From Ferruginibacter sp. (GTDB lineage Bacteria; Bacteroidota; Bacteroidia; Chitinophagales; Chitinophagaceae): DNA of 64,000 nt. This document shows positions 16,617 through 25,367 of this stretch, in pieces (position 1 is the stretch's first letter; each line of letters begins with the position of its first letter). The position numbers and the translations under genes were made by a program. A model generated the notes under the pieces. The model searched no databases and was not told the DNA's origin. It saw only the letters and a program-made list of their open reading frames with translations. The stretch is from NCBI GenBank assembly GCA_025350645.1, contig JANXXM010000029.1, positions 1-64,000 on the forward strand, given 5' to 3'.

Positions 16617-17288
16617 TTACCGCCCATCAAAAAAATCTTTTACATACAAAGGTGCTGAAGACACAATATGGGCAAAGCTTTGAGTAATATATTGCTGCTG
16701 CGATAGCAGCGCATGCATAACAGAATTGTCACTAATTTGTAAGGTATGCACATTTTTATTATTGCTTATAGTCATCCATTTTTCTGCACCGGATCCAAAG
16801 AAAAGAATGGGTTTTTCATTCAAAAAGAGGTCAAAAGAATTACTGTTTAATACTATGGCACAAGGCGCCAAAACTTCGGTCAGCGAATAAGAATATATTG
16901 CAGTAAAAACTTCCATGCGGCGGGCATCAATCATGGCGCAATAATAAAAATCTGTTGGGTTTGCTTGCGTATTTATGGCTTGCTTTGCCATTACTTCCAG
17001 CGTGCCAGTGGTAATTAAAGGTTTGTGCAAAGCATAAGCCAAACCCTTTGCTGCAGCTAATCCTACACGCAGCCCGGTGTAAGAGCCCGGGCCGGTAGTT
17101 ACAGCAATGGCATCCATTTGCTGTAATGATAGCCCCGTAGTTTTTACCAGTTGTTGTATGGCAGTATGTATAAAAGAGGCATGTTCTTTTTGCACATCGT
17201 TTTTTAAAACAGATATTATTTTGCCTTCTTTTGCAATACTTACTACGGCGGTTTGCAAAGAACTGTCTATGTTTAAAATAATACTCAT
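16617..17288 (-). CDS. tsaB: tRNA threonylcarbamoyladenosine biosynthesis protein TsaB
   Basis: A 223-residue ASKHA-fold protein with LNIDSSLQTAVVSI at the N-terminus and the family signature GPGSYTGLRVGLAAAKGLAY near residues 67-86. TsaB is the scaffold partner of TsaD in making the t6A modification of ANN-decoding tRNAs. Its start overlaps the stop of the upstream minus-strand gene by 4 bp (17285-17288), so the two are translationally coupled. Length is typical. Confidence 0.95.
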   Translation of the reverse strand: MSIILNIDSSLQTAVVSIAKEGKIISVLKNDVQKEHASFIHTAIQQLVKTTGLSLQQMDAIAVTTGPGSYTGLRVGLAAAKGLAYALHKPLITTGTLEVMAKQAINTQANPTDFYYCAMIDARRMEVFTAIYSYSLTEVLAPCAIVLNSNSFDLFLNEKPILFFGSGAEKWMTISNNKNVHTLQISDNSVMHALLSQQQYITQSFAHIVSSAPLYVKDFFDGR

Positions 17289-17902
17289 TTTTTTTTATTT
17301 AAGGCAGTAAGCATAGCTGCAGAGGGTTGATAACGTTCATCTGTAATAGCCAGTGTTTCGAGCAATTCATACACATTTTCAATACCTATTTTATTGCACC
17401 ATTCAAACGGACCGTAAGGATAATTTGTACCGAGTTTCATTGCGATATCAATTTCTTTTTCTGTACTCACTTCATCTTCCTTTGCAAAATATGCTTCATT
17501 TATAATCATAGCAAGTATTCTTGCAGCTACAAAACCAGGCTCATCTTTTAATACAATATATTTTTTTTGCAATGCTGCAAGAATATTCTTTGCAGCATCA
17601 GATAATTGTCCGGCTACTTCCCATATTTCTTTTTCTAAAAATCCATTCCATCCATTTATTCTTATTACATGAGGGGGCATATTTTTTTTGGCTAAAGTGG
17701 TACTTACGCTGTTAATAAAAACAGTTTTTTTTATTTCGCTGTACGCTTCATTACAACTATCCGCAGCAAGGTTTATGTACGCATCTGCATCTGTAGTTTC
17801 AAAAAAATCTATCATTTCATCTGCCCTTGCCCATTCTATAGCTGCATTACTATTGCTTAAATAATCCCATGCATCTCCGTTACTGAATACAACAATTTTC
17901 AT
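17285..17902 (-). CDS. Orphan 3-hydroxyacyl-CoA dehydrogenase C-terminal domain protein
   Basis: A 205-residue protein. The last 90 residues match the C-terminal helical domain of 3-hydroxybutyryl-CoA dehydrogenase: GFVAARILAMIINEAYF, then AMKLGTNYPYGPFEWCNKIG. The first 110 residues do not show the usual Gly-rich Rossmann motif GxGxxG. Catalysis as a normal dehydrogenase is therefore unlikely. It is coupled to tsaB by a 4-bp overlap. A TATTTTTG box on the minus strand (17917-17924) lies 14 bp before the start. Confidence 0.7.
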   Translation of the reverse strand: MKIVVFSNGDAWDYLSNSNAAIEWARADEMIDFFETTDADAYINLAADSCNEAYSEIKKTVFINSVSTTLAKKNMPPHVIRINGWNGFLEKEIWEVAGQLSDAAKNILAALQKKYIVLKDEPGFVAARILAMIINEAYFAKEDEVSTEKEIDIAMKLGTNYPYGPFEWCNKIGIENVYELLETLAITDERYQPSAAMLTALNKKK

Positions 17903-17916
17903 ATCCTAATTTTAAG

Positions 17917-17948
17917 CAAAAATACGTGGTTGAAACAGGATATATTTG
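17917..17948. promoter_or_regulatory. Divergent TAnnTTTG boxes between the dehydrogenase-like gene and ridA
   Basis: Minus-strand TATTTTTG at 17917-17924 faces the dehydrogenase-like gene. Plus-strand TATATTTG at 17941-17948 faces ridA, whose ATG is 22 bp further on. Both match the Bacteroidota -7 consensus. The -33 elements are not clear. Confidence 0.4.
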
Positions 17949-17970
17949 TGCAGGAAAAATTAAATATATC

Positions 17971-18351
17971 ATGCAAAAAACAATTGTAAAAACAATAAAT
18001 GCACCGGCTCCCATTGGGCCTTACAACCAGGCAGTAAAAACGGGCGGATTACTTTTTATTTCTGGCCAGATAGCGATGAACCCGCATACCAATGAACTTG
18101 TAAATGAAGACCTGGCAGCAGAGGCAACGCAAGTAATGAAAAACCTACAGGGCATATTAACAGAAGCTGGTATTGATTTTACCCATGTAATAAAAACAAC
18201 TATTTTTTTAACAGATATGGCCATGTTTAGTATAATAAATGAAGTGTATGGAAAATATTTTGATGAAAATGCACCTGCACGGGAAACAGTAGCCGTAAGC
18301 GGATTACCTAGAAATGTGAACGTAGAAATCAGCATGATTGCTGCATTGTAA
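17971..18351 (+). CDS. ridA: RidA-family deaminase
   Basis: A 126-residue RidA/YjgF protein. The ATG at 17971 is chosen because the family begins with this segment (NAPAPIGPYNQAVKTG). The upstream open frame contains the promoter-like TATATTTG. Motifs LLFISGQIAMNP and the Arg-containing ARETVAVSGLPRN are intact. RidA hydrolyses reactive enamine/imine intermediates made by PLP enzymes and so protects metabolism. The gene is followed after 3 bp by a dehydrogenase gene. Confidence 0.92.
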   Translation: MQKTIVKTINAPAPIGPYNQAVKTGGLLFISGQIAMNPHTNELVNEDLAAEATQVMKNLQGILTEAGIDFTHVIKTTIFLTDMAMFSIINEVYGKYFDENAPARETVAVSGLPRNVNVEISMIAAL

Positions 18352-18354
18352 ATT

Positions 18355-19272
18355 ATGATTATTATAACGGCTAAAGTACACCCATATTTAATAGAAGCGT
18401 TGCAGGTAAAAGGCTTTGAAGTACTGTACGATCCAAAAATTTTGTACAATGAATTGCTGCAAAAAGTTGGAAATGCAGAAGGTATTATTGTAACCACCCG
18501 GCTTGCCATAGATAAAGCAATGATAAATGCTGCCACAAAACTGCAATGGATAGGGAGGCTGGGAAGTGGTATGGAACTGATAGATACTGATTATGCCAAA
18601 ACAAAAAATATACGCTGCGTAAGCAGCCCCGAGGGCAACAAGGATGCAGTGGCAGAACATGCACTAGGCATGCTACTTAGCCTCATGAATAATATTAATA
18701 AAAGTGTAGCTGAGGTAAAACAACATGCATGGTTAAGAGATGAAAACAGGGGTACAGAATTAGGAGGCAAAACGGTGGGTATTATCGGCTATGGAAATAC
18801 AGGAAGCAGTTTTGCTAAACTGCTTTCCTCTTTTAATGTAACCATACTTGCCTACGATAAATACAAAAATGATTTTGGCGGAAAGCTGGTAAGAGAAGCT
18901 AACCTGGAGCAAATAGCAAAGTATGCAGATGTAATAAGTTTTCATGTGCCGCTAAGCAGCGAAACCAGGCACATGGCTAATGAAGATTTTTTTAATTTGC
19001 TGCAGCAAAAGCCTTACATTATAAATACTTGCAGGGGTAATGTAATACAAACAGATGCACTTATAACTGCATTAAATAACGGTATTATAAAAGGTGCAGC
19101 GCTGGATGTGCTTGAAAATGAAAATATTCTTTCGTTTACTGCGGCAGAAAAAATAAGTTTTACTGATCTTACAGCTAGAAATAATGTACTGATAACCCCG
19201 CACATAGCAGGATATAGCCATGAAGCCTTTTATAAAATGGCAACTGTTTTACTTGAAAAACTGGCTTTATAA
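18355..19272 (+). CDS. D-2-hydroxyacid dehydrogenase (NAD-dependent)
   Basis: A 305-residue enzyme of the SerA/LdhA-type superfamily. The Rossmann motif is GIIGYGNTGSSFAK near residue 141. The substrate and catalytic region has TCRGNVIQTDAL (Arg) and the HIAGYSHEA His near the C-terminus. No ACT domain is present, so regulation like SerA is not expected. The substrate could be phosphoglycerate or another 2-ketoacid and cannot be fixed from sequence. It lies 3 bp after ridA and probably shares its transcript. Confidence 0.88.
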   Translation: MIIITAKVHPYLIEALQVKGFEVLYDPKILYNELLQKVGNAEGIIVTTRLAIDKAMINAATKLQWIGRLGSGMELIDTDYAKTKNIRCVSSPEGNKDAVAEHALGMLLSLMNNINKSVAEVKQHAWLRDENRGTELGGKTVGIIGYGNTGSSFAKLLSSFNVTILAYDKYKNDFGGKLVREANLEQIAKYADVISFHVPLSSETRHMANEDFFNLLQQKPYIINTCRGNVIQTDALITALNNGIIKGAALDVLENENILSFTAAEKISFTDLTARNNVLITPHIAGYSHEAFYKMATVLLEKLAL

Positions 19273-19321
19273 TTGTTTACAAAATCACCGGTATAATCAA
19301 TAGAATAAACGATGTATTCGT

Positions 19322-19374
19322 TATATTTGTATACAGGCAACGCTCCGATAAATACCGGGGCGTTGTATTTTTTT
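19322..19374 (+). terminator. Hairpin with T-run before greA, preceded by a promoter-like box
   Basis: CAACGC-T-CCG (19338-19347) pairs with CGG-G-GCGTTG (19356-19365), followed by TATTTTTTT. It fits a terminator of the dehydrogenase gene 66 bp upstream. A TATATTTG box at 19322-19329 stands directly before it, so a transcript starting there would fold the hairpin at once, as in a leader attenuator of greA. Confidence 0.7.
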
Positions 19375-19396
19375 ATAACACTGATAAAAGTTTTTT

Positions 19397-19870
19397 ATGA
19401 CAGAAATAAATTATGTAACGCAGGAAACGTTTGACAGGATGCAGGCAGAGTTGCAACAAATGAAATCTGTAGACCGCCCGGCTGCAAGTGCCGCTATTGC
19501 TGAAGCAAGGGAAAAAGGAGACCTTAAGGAAAATGCAGAATACGATGCTGCAAAAGAAGCTCAGGGTTTGCTGGAGGCAAGAATGAAAGGTATGGAAAAC
19601 GTTATTGCCACGGCGAGAATAATAGATGAAAATACGATAGATACCAGCAGGGTAAGCATTCTTACCAAAGTAAGCGTTACCAACCTTGGTACAAAAAAAG
19701 AAGCCACTTACCAGATCGTTTCCGAAAGTGAATCTGATTTAAAGGCAGGTAAAATATCTGTAACCTCGCCTATAGGCAGTGGGTTGCTGGGTAAAGTAAA
19801 AGGTGATGTAGTAGAAGTAACCGTACCGGCTGGCGTTTTAAAATTTAAGATTAACGGCATAACTATTTAA
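19397..19870 (+). CDS. greA: Transcription elongation factor GreA
   Basis: A 157-residue protein with the N-terminal coiled coil (residues about 8-75, containing EAREKGDLKENAEYDAAKE with the acidic tip residues) and a C-terminal FKBP-like domain ending in GVLKFKINGI. GreA stimulates transcript cleavage by RNA polymerase to rescue backtracked complexes. Length is standard. A strong terminator follows, and an upstream hairpin could act on its leader. Confidence 0.96.
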   Translation: MTEINYVTQETFDRMQAELQQMKSVDRPAASAAIAEAREKGDLKENAEYDAAKEAQGLLEARMKGMENVIATARIIDENTIDTSRVSILTKVSVTNLGTKKEATYQIVSESESDLKAGKISVTSPIGSGLLGKVKGDVVEVTVPAGVLKFKINGITI

Positions 19871-19889
19871 TAAAACTGAGCTAAAATAT

Positions 19890-19921
19890 ACCCGTTTTGC
19901 AAATAAGCAAAACGGGTTTTT
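19890..19921 (+). terminator. Intrinsic terminator of greA
   Basis: CCCGTTTTGC (19891-19900) and GCAAAACGGG (19907-19916) form a perfect 10-bp stem followed by TTTTT. Confidence 0.92.
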
Positions 19922-19944
19922 AATACTGCTAAATAAAGATAATC

Positions 19945-20334
19945 ATGACTGTATTTTCGAAGATTATTGCAGGAGAAATACCCTGTTATACAATAAAAGA
20001 AGATGAAAATTTTATTGCTTTTTTGGATGTGTTTCCATTGGTGAGGGGGCATGTGCTGGTAGTGCCCAAAAAAGAAATGGATAAGTTATTTGACTTGCCA
20101 GATAATATGCTGTCTCAAATATTATTATTTGCCCGGCCTATTGCAGCGGCTATAGAAAAAAGTTTTGACTGTAAGCGCTGTGGCATAAGTGTTATAGGCT
20201 TGGAAGTACCACATGCACACATTCACCTGGCACCTATGAATACAGCAGATGATCTTAATTTTACCCGCCCTAAACTTACTCTTCTCCCTGAGGAATTACA
20301 AGTAATACAACAACAACTGCTGGATAAATTATAA
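19945..20334 (+). CDS. HIT family protein
   Basis: A 129-residue histidine-triad protein with the active motif HAHIHLAPM near residues 92-100 and an HVLVVPKKE segment. HIT proteins of the Hint branch hydrolyse purine nucleoside phosphoramidates and similar adenylated compounds. The gene starts about 23 bp after the greA terminator on the same strand. It ends next to a convergent L,D-transpeptidase gene 17 bp away. Confidence 0.92.
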   Translation: MTVFSKIIAGEIPCYTIKEDENFIAFLDVFPLVRGHVLVVPKKEMDKLFDLPDNMLSQILLFARPIAAAIEKSFDCKRCGISVIGLEVPHAHIHLAPMNTADDLNFTRPKLTLLPEELQVIQQQLLDKL

Positions 20335-20351
20335 TGATATTCAGCAAATAA

Positions 20352-21215
20352 TTATTTTCCCAAAGCAATTCTTTGCTGCTGCTTTTGCATAATATCCGGA
20401 AGGTATTGCGTTACGGTATCCTGCAGGGCTTGTGCTGTAATTTCTAATGCACCTGCATTTTGTGCAAGTGTAAGCCATGGTCTTGCACTGCCAAACGGAT
20501 AACTGCCAAAAACAATTACTGGTGTGCCATACGCTATAATATTATCTGTGCCTTGCAACTCCCATTGCTGTGCCCAATTATATAAGTATGCTGCATCAGA
20601 CTCTGTAAGCCGCAGGCAGGAGTGAGATGCAGGATAACCCGGCATGGCATATTCATGAAAACCTACGCCCAGTTTATTTTCGATATTAAAATTCCATTTA
20701 AGATCCCACTCATCATTAAAAGTACTGGTCGTTTTTTCTGCTTTCCAGTTTGTGTAAAAAAGTCCCGTAGGGGTAGCATCTGCCCGCCTGCCCATACTAG
20801 TAGCACCAGTATGCACTAGCCTGCCATGCTCATAGGCCGCAAATACCTGTGCAGGATAAGAAAAGAAAATAATTTTATTTATATCTTTTGCAAAAGATAA
20901 CTCAAAAGGAAAAGGAAAGTATTGCTGTATTTTTTGCGTAAGATCTGCCGGTACTGCAATGGTATCTAAGTTTATAATATTATTTTTATCAGCTCTGTTT
21001 ACTGCACTTAAAATAGCCAGTTGTGTTGTATCCAGTGCCTTTGCCATTTTCTTAATACTATCTTTCGGGTAAAGTAGGTGGTAGGTTATAGCTACTCTTT
21101 TTTCTACAGGTAAAACTTTTTCCTGGCTGGCATGTTCTGTTATTTTTGTTTGATTGTTTTTACAACTTATAGTAAATAGTAAAACAGAGAGCAAGCATTT
21201 TTTAATAAAGTGCAT
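20352..21215 (-). CDS. L,D-transpeptidase (YkuD family) lipoprotein
   Basis: A 287-residue exported protein. The N-terminus has a lipoprotein-type signal with lipobox-like FTISC. The YkuD domain fills residues about 120-250, with YPASHSCLRL carrying the catalytic His and Cys. Such enzymes form 3-3 crosslinks or anchor proteins to peptidoglycan. A LysM-like or other binding module is not evident. The C-terminal 35 residues form a charged helix. Confidence 0.88.
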   Translation of the reverse strand: MHFIKKCLLSVLLFTISCKNNQTKITEHASQEKVLPVEKRVAITYHLLYPKDSIKKMAKALDTTQLAILSAVNRADKNNIINLDTIAVPADLTQKIQQYFPFPFELSFAKDINKIIFFSYPAQVFAAYEHGRLVHTGATSMGRRADATPTGLFYTNWKAEKTTSTFNDEWDLKWNFNIENKLGVGFHEYAMPGYPASHSCLRLTESDAAYLYNWAQQWELQGTDNIIAYGTPVIVFGSYPFGSARPWLTLAQNAGALEITAQALQDTVTQYLPDIMQKQQQRIALGK

Positions 21216-21267
21216 TAATTTTTTTTAGAGAAAGATTGTAAACATTGTGCCAGAAAAACTACAGTTG

Positions 21268-21474
21268 TTACAAGGAGTTTAATGGGGCAGATGATTGATG
21301 ATCTATGAGTTCATCTAAACTATTTTGCCACAGCAAATCATCAAAAGAGGTAACGCAGGTAAAAGCAAATGCCTTATACACAGCATCTGCAGATACCTCC
21401 TGCTGCTGGTTAATTATTTCTACACTACCCTTTACAGTAGCTGGCTGTTTATTATACCATTGAGGCGTTTGCAT
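21268..21474 (-). CDS. Small hypothetical protein, doubtful
   Basis: A 68-residue reading frame with no recognised domain. Its last 15 residues are encoded within a heptanucleotide repeat tract (21290-21311), which weakens the case. It lies between L,D-transpeptidase and LpxH-like genes on the same strand. Confidence 0.3.
   Translation of the reverse strand: MQTPQWYNKQPATVKGSVEIINQQQEVSADAVYKAFAFTCVTSFDDLLWQNSLDELIDHQSSAPLNSL
21290..21315. repeat. Heptanucleotide repeat, second copy
   Basis: Units GATGATT, GATGATC, TATGAGT. The 22 bases 21290-21311 match 6346-6367 at 20 positions. Confidence 0.5.
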
Positions 21475-21524
21475 AAAAAATATTTTATAATACAGGTACG
21501 TAAATTAACGGTACTCAGTTGTGC

Positions 21525-22421
21525 TTAAAAGTATTGTTTTTTTTTATTGGTCATTACCACTGCATCTTCTTCATTCAAATGATTACCTAAAGAAGTAATA
21601 TACATATTTATCTCGTCTGTTACCACCCTAAGCTCCGGTATATTTCGGTCATTAAATTTTTTGTAGTTAATAAAATCGCTTTCCTGGTATTTATAAATTT
21701 TCCATGCGCCGTTTTCATACTCCAGCGATGTGAGATTTTCCACCCAATCGCCGCTGTTCATATAGGTAACACTGCCTTCTTTTGTAATAACTTTTTTTAT
21801 TTGCGGCTGGTGTATATGCCCACAGATAACGTAATCATATTTTTTTTCTATTGCAAGCTCTGCTGCAGTTTGCTCAAAATCGCTAATCCATGATACTGCT
21901 TTTTTTACAGAATTTTTTACTGCCTTGCTAAAACTCATTTTCTCTTTTCCCATCATTTTTAAAAAGCGGTTAGTGAGCCTGTTTATTAAGATAAGCATGT
22001 CGTATCCTTTGCCTCCTAGCTTTGCCAGTAACTTTGCGCTGCCTTTGGTAGAACTGTCAAAAACATCTCCATGAAAGATCCATGTTTTATGGCCATTAAT
22101 ATCCAGCACAATTTTATCTGTGAGCTGAAGGTTACCTATTTCCATATCGGTATATCTGCGAAAAATTTCATCATGGTTGCCGGTGATATACACTACTCTT
22201 GTGCCATTTGTAAGCATCGTAAAAATTTCCTGTATTACCTGTAGGTGTACTTTTGGGAAATATCTTTTGCTAAACTGCCAGCCATCAATAATATCGCCAT
22301 TTAAAATAAGAAACTGCGGGCTTACGCTTTGGAGATAATTTACAATTTCCTGTGCATGGCAACCATAAGTGCCCAGATGCATATCACTCATTACTATAAT
22401 TTCTACCTGTCGTTTTTGCAT
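21525..22421 (-). CDS. LpxH-like UDP-2,3-diacylglucosamine diphosphatase / metallophosphoesterase
   Basis: A 298-residue calcineurin-type phosphoesterase. Metal-binding motifs are in order: SDMHLG (residue about 12), GDIIDGW, GNHDE, and GHIHQP near the middle. The family in Bacteroidota acts as a UDP-2,3-diacylglucosamine hydrolase in lipid A synthesis, although LpxH paralogues with other substrates exist. The 298-residue length exceeds E. coli LpxH (about 240) by a C-terminal extension. A minus-strand TAATTTTG at 22436-22443 precedes the start by 14 bp. Confidence 0.8.
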   Translation of the reverse strand: MQKRQVEIIVMSDMHLGTYGCHAQEIVNYLQSVSPQFLILNGDIIDGWQFSKRYFPKVHLQVIQEIFTMLTNGTRVVYITGNHDEIFRRYTDMEIGNLQLTDKIVLDINGHKTWIFHGDVFDSSTKGSAKLLAKLGGKGYDMLILINRLTNRFLKMMGKEKMSFSKAVKNSVKKAVSWISDFEQTAAELAIEKKYDYVICGHIHQPQIKKVITKEGSVTYMNSGDWVENLTSLEYENGAWKIYKYQESDFINYKKFNDRNIPELRVVTDEINMYITSLGNHLNEEDAVVMTNKKKQYF

Positions 22422-22744
22422 GGATTGTAGTTTACCAAAATTAGACCCAGGCTATTAATAAAACATTAAGCAGTCATTAGCATATTATTAATAAAAAATT
22501 TAGAAACTCTTTTACTTAATTAAATAAATATCATATTGCATAAACAAGTTGAATAATGATATTCAGTAAAAGGGAGTGACACAACGATGATGACCATAGC
22601 TGCTGATCTAGCTGGTAAAAAAAGTATTAATTTAACAATCTTCTTAAATGGGGCCAAAGTAAAAGGCACTTTTGTACGAGGGGTAAAATTTTACTGACGG
22701 TTTTATTCTGTTTGATAAAATCCCATTCTGCTAATTATTTAACT
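22422..22744. other. Intergenic region without a clear gene
   Basis: 323 bp between two minus-strand genes. It holds a TAATTTTG box for the LpxH-like gene and a possible 36-codon plus-strand frame (22587-22697) behind an AGGGAG run. The frame has no recognisable product. Confidence 0.4.
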
Positions 22745-25165
22745 CTAATCTTTTTCTTTATCATTAAGTTTTATAAATGCAGCCCTGCTTGGGGGAGGAA
22801 AAGCTGTATTCCCTTTTACTGCATGCCATAATATTTTACTGAATTCGATATCGGGTACCGCATCTTCTTTTGCAAAATTATAGGTATCAGATAAACGCTG
22901 CCATTCATTTAATACTGTATTTTTTTTATCGAGATCTACATCTGGAAGGATAGCAGAAAAATTAACCGGCAAAGCAATATCTTGAAAGCTGCGCCAGAAG
23001 GGAGTTGCAGCCGCATCATACTGCGTCATGGGCGGCATACCCAGTATAAGTTCTATTGTTCTTAATACAGATGATGTGGAGTACATCGTATGATCTATAA
23101 AATTTCTTTTTACAAAGCCGCCTGCAAGGTATGCCGTGCTTCTGTGTGCGTCCACATGGTCTGCACCGTTTTGTGCATCATCTTCTAAAATAAAAATAGC
23201 AGTCTGTTTCCATACAGGCGATTTGCTTAAATATTCTATAAACATACCAACAGCCAGGTCATTGTCTGCCACATGTGCAAAGGGTGTAGGCCTGCCTTTT
23301 CGTAGCCCTTCGGTATGATTATTGCCAAAACGTATGGTATTAAGCTGCGGCACTTTATTTATGGCCAGCAGCGAATCAAAATCTTTTTTCCACTGGTAAA
23401 AACGGGTAGTGTCTTTCACACTCATATTAAATCCTTCAAAGTAGTTACATAAATTATTTTTGAGAGAAGGAATGTTTGCCTTTCCGGCATCTGCAAATTC
23501 TCCATAAGTTCTGTAGCTCACATTATTTTTTTTGCAATGGTCCCATATAAAACCCGCTTTGTTATTTGCTACAGCCCGGTTGCCTTCTGCATCGTACCTG
23601 CCGCCTCTGCCACCATAATTCGTTGGCCATGTTTTTTCGAGGTAATCAGTGGCATAGCCGCCCATGCTCCAGTTGTGGCCATCTGAGCTCACTTCTGCAT
23701 CTACATAAAAATTATCCAGCAATACAAATTGTTGTGCAAGATTATGCTGGTTTGGTGTAATATTTTTTCCAAAAAGTACCAGGCTGGTATCTCCATTGCC
23801 TTCTTTCATATCGCCCAGCACCTGGTCATACGTTCTGTTTTCTTTAATAACATAAAATACATATTTTATGGGAGAGGTGTCGCCTACTTTCATGGGTACA
23901 GGGTTTCCTTTTGCACCTTCTGCCTGCAATTCTTTTTCTTTACTGTAAGGCGTATTAGTATATACTGCTTTAGAAAAAACAGCCAGTTCGTTTGCTGATG
24001 GCTCATTGATTATGCTAAGCGTACCTTTAAAAAGACCGGCAATATATTGTACGCCTATTGGCTTTGAGGTATCGCCCTGCTGGTATAAAACAGCTTCTTT
24101 TTTTCTAAAAGGATTTGGCCCGAATGGATTGGCTTTAGAGGAAAAACCTTTACCGTTTGTAACCATTATTTTTTTGCCAATCACTTTCACATTGGTAGGA
24201 TACCAGCCTACAGGTATAAAACCCTTAGAGATGCTGTTTGCAGGGTTGCTCACATTAAATACGGCCAGGCAATTATTATCTGCATTGGCTACATACAGTA
24301 ATTTTTCATTTGCGCTAAGTGCCAAACCATTGCTGGTACTGCCGCTTGGAGCATTAGGGTACAATGCAGCATTTAGTGTTTCTATTACTTTTTTTTGTTT
24401 GGTATCTATTACAGATACGCTGTTGTCGTTGGCATTGGCCACATAAAGGTAGTTCCCGTTTTTACTGAGGCAAAGTTCATTAGGGTTATCGCCTGTGGCA
24501 ATACTATCTGTAATTTTTTGTTGGGCTATATCATACCATAAAACTTTATCGCAGCCCCAGCCGCTAATGTAAAGCGTTTTTTTATCCGCAGATAATAAGC
24601 AGGAATATGCTTCTGATGGAAGTTTTATTTGCCGGCTTATTTTTTTTGTTTTCATATCTATCTCATACAAACTATTGTTCTCTTTAGTAACCACAAATAA
24701 TTGTTGTGTGTTATCATTGATCTCAATGCCTGAAGGTGATATTATTTCTTTTTTGTTTTGTGTAAGTAAAAAACTATCTGCCAAAACCAGTTTATTATTT
24801 TCTATATTATATTGTATAATCTTATTATCGTTGCCTCCGCTGGCATAAATCTTTTTTTCATCTCCAGAAAATTTTAGTCCGTACCAGCTTTTAGCAATAA
24901 CCACTTCATCCAGTTGTATTTCTTTTTTTGTATCTATCAGTTGTATAGATTGTGTGCTTTGCCCATTATTGGTTACAGCTAAAAGCCTGCCTGTACTGCT
25001 TACAGCCATGTTTAAGGGCAAATCTCCCAAAGGTAAACTTCTGCCTGCCGGGGATATTCTCCAACCATTGGGTAGTGTAATTTGCCTTGCCTTTATATCA
25101 TTTGCAGATTGTGCATTTGCATAAAAATTAATAAAAATAAAAAGACTACATAGTATTTTTTCCAT
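22745..25165 (-). CDS. Beta-propeller (YncE-like) protein fused to phosphoesterase/alkaline phosphatase domain
   Basis: An 806-residue exported protein with an N-terminal signal peptide. Residues about 30-400 carry repeated propeller blades (for example YVANANDNSVSVID, LYVANADNNCLAVFN). Residues about 430-780 form a phosphoesterase domain with VIKENRTYDQVLGD, an SSDGHNWS motif and EDDAQNGADHVDAHRS supplying metal and phosphate ligands. The family is annotated as bifunctional YncE/alkaline phosphatase-like and is common in Bacteroidota. The true substrate is unknown. It is not in an operon with its neighbours. Confidence 0.88.
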   Translation of the reverse strand: MEKILCSLFIFINFYANAQSANDIKARQITLPNGWRISPAGRSLPLGDLPLNMAVSSTGRLLAVTNNGQSTQSIQLIDTKKEIQLDEVVIAKSWYGLKFSGDEKKIYASGGNDNKIIQYNIENNKLVLADSFLLTQNKKEIISPSGIEINDNTQQLFVVTKENNSLYEIDMKTKKISRQIKLPSEAYSCLLSADKKTLYISGWGCDKVLWYDIAQQKITDSIATGDNPNELCLSKNGNYLYVANANDNSVSVIDTKQKKVIETLNAALYPNAPSGSTSNGLALSANEKLLYVANADNNCLAVFNVSNPANSISKGFIPVGWYPTNVKVIGKKIMVTNGKGFSSKANPFGPNPFRKKEAVLYQQGDTSKPIGVQYIAGLFKGTLSIINEPSANELAVFSKAVYTNTPYSKEKELQAEGAKGNPVPMKVGDTSPIKYVFYVIKENRTYDQVLGDMKEGNGDTSLVLFGKNITPNQHNLAQQFVLLDNFYVDAEVSSDGHNWSMGGYATDYLEKTWPTNYGGRGGRYDAEGNRAVANNKAGFIWDHCKKNNVSYRTYGEFADAGKANIPSLKNNLCNYFEGFNMSVKDTTRFYQWKKDFDSLLAINKVPQLNTIRFGNNHTEGLRKGRPTPFAHVADNDLAVGMFIEYLSKSPVWKQTAIFILEDDAQNGADHVDAHRSTAYLAGGFVKRNFIDHTMYSTSSVLRTIELILGMPPMTQYDAAATPFWRSFQDIALPVNFSAILPDVDLDKKNTVLNEWQRLSDTYNFAKEDAVPDIEFSKILWHAVKGNTAFPPPSRAAFIKLNDKEKD

Positions 25166-25355
25166 GCGACAATATTTATTTTTTAGATTGTTTTATTTTA
25201 AAAAAAATGCTGTGAAGTTTAGAAAAAAATAAATCCCGTTTAAATAATTCTGGAAAGTTACGAATAGGAATTTTTTAAAACCCTATTTTACTATCTTAAT
25301 TTATAATTTTAATAAGATTAAAGAGAATGATTTTTATCTGCTGGTAAATGCACTT

Positions 25356-25363
25356 TATATTTG
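25356..25363 (+). promoter_or_regulatory. TAnnTTTG box 4 bp before the cytochrome c start
   Basis: TATATTTG at 25356-25363 matches the Bacteroidota -7 consensus, and the ATG begins at 25368. The transcript start would fall at or next to the ATG. Confidence 0.45.
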
Positions 25364-25367
25364 CACA

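Noticed and set aside
22587..22697. Possible 36-codon gene behind AGGGAG
   Set aside because: Shine-Dalgarno sites are not a reliable signal in Bacteroidota, and the product has no known relatives that I recognise.
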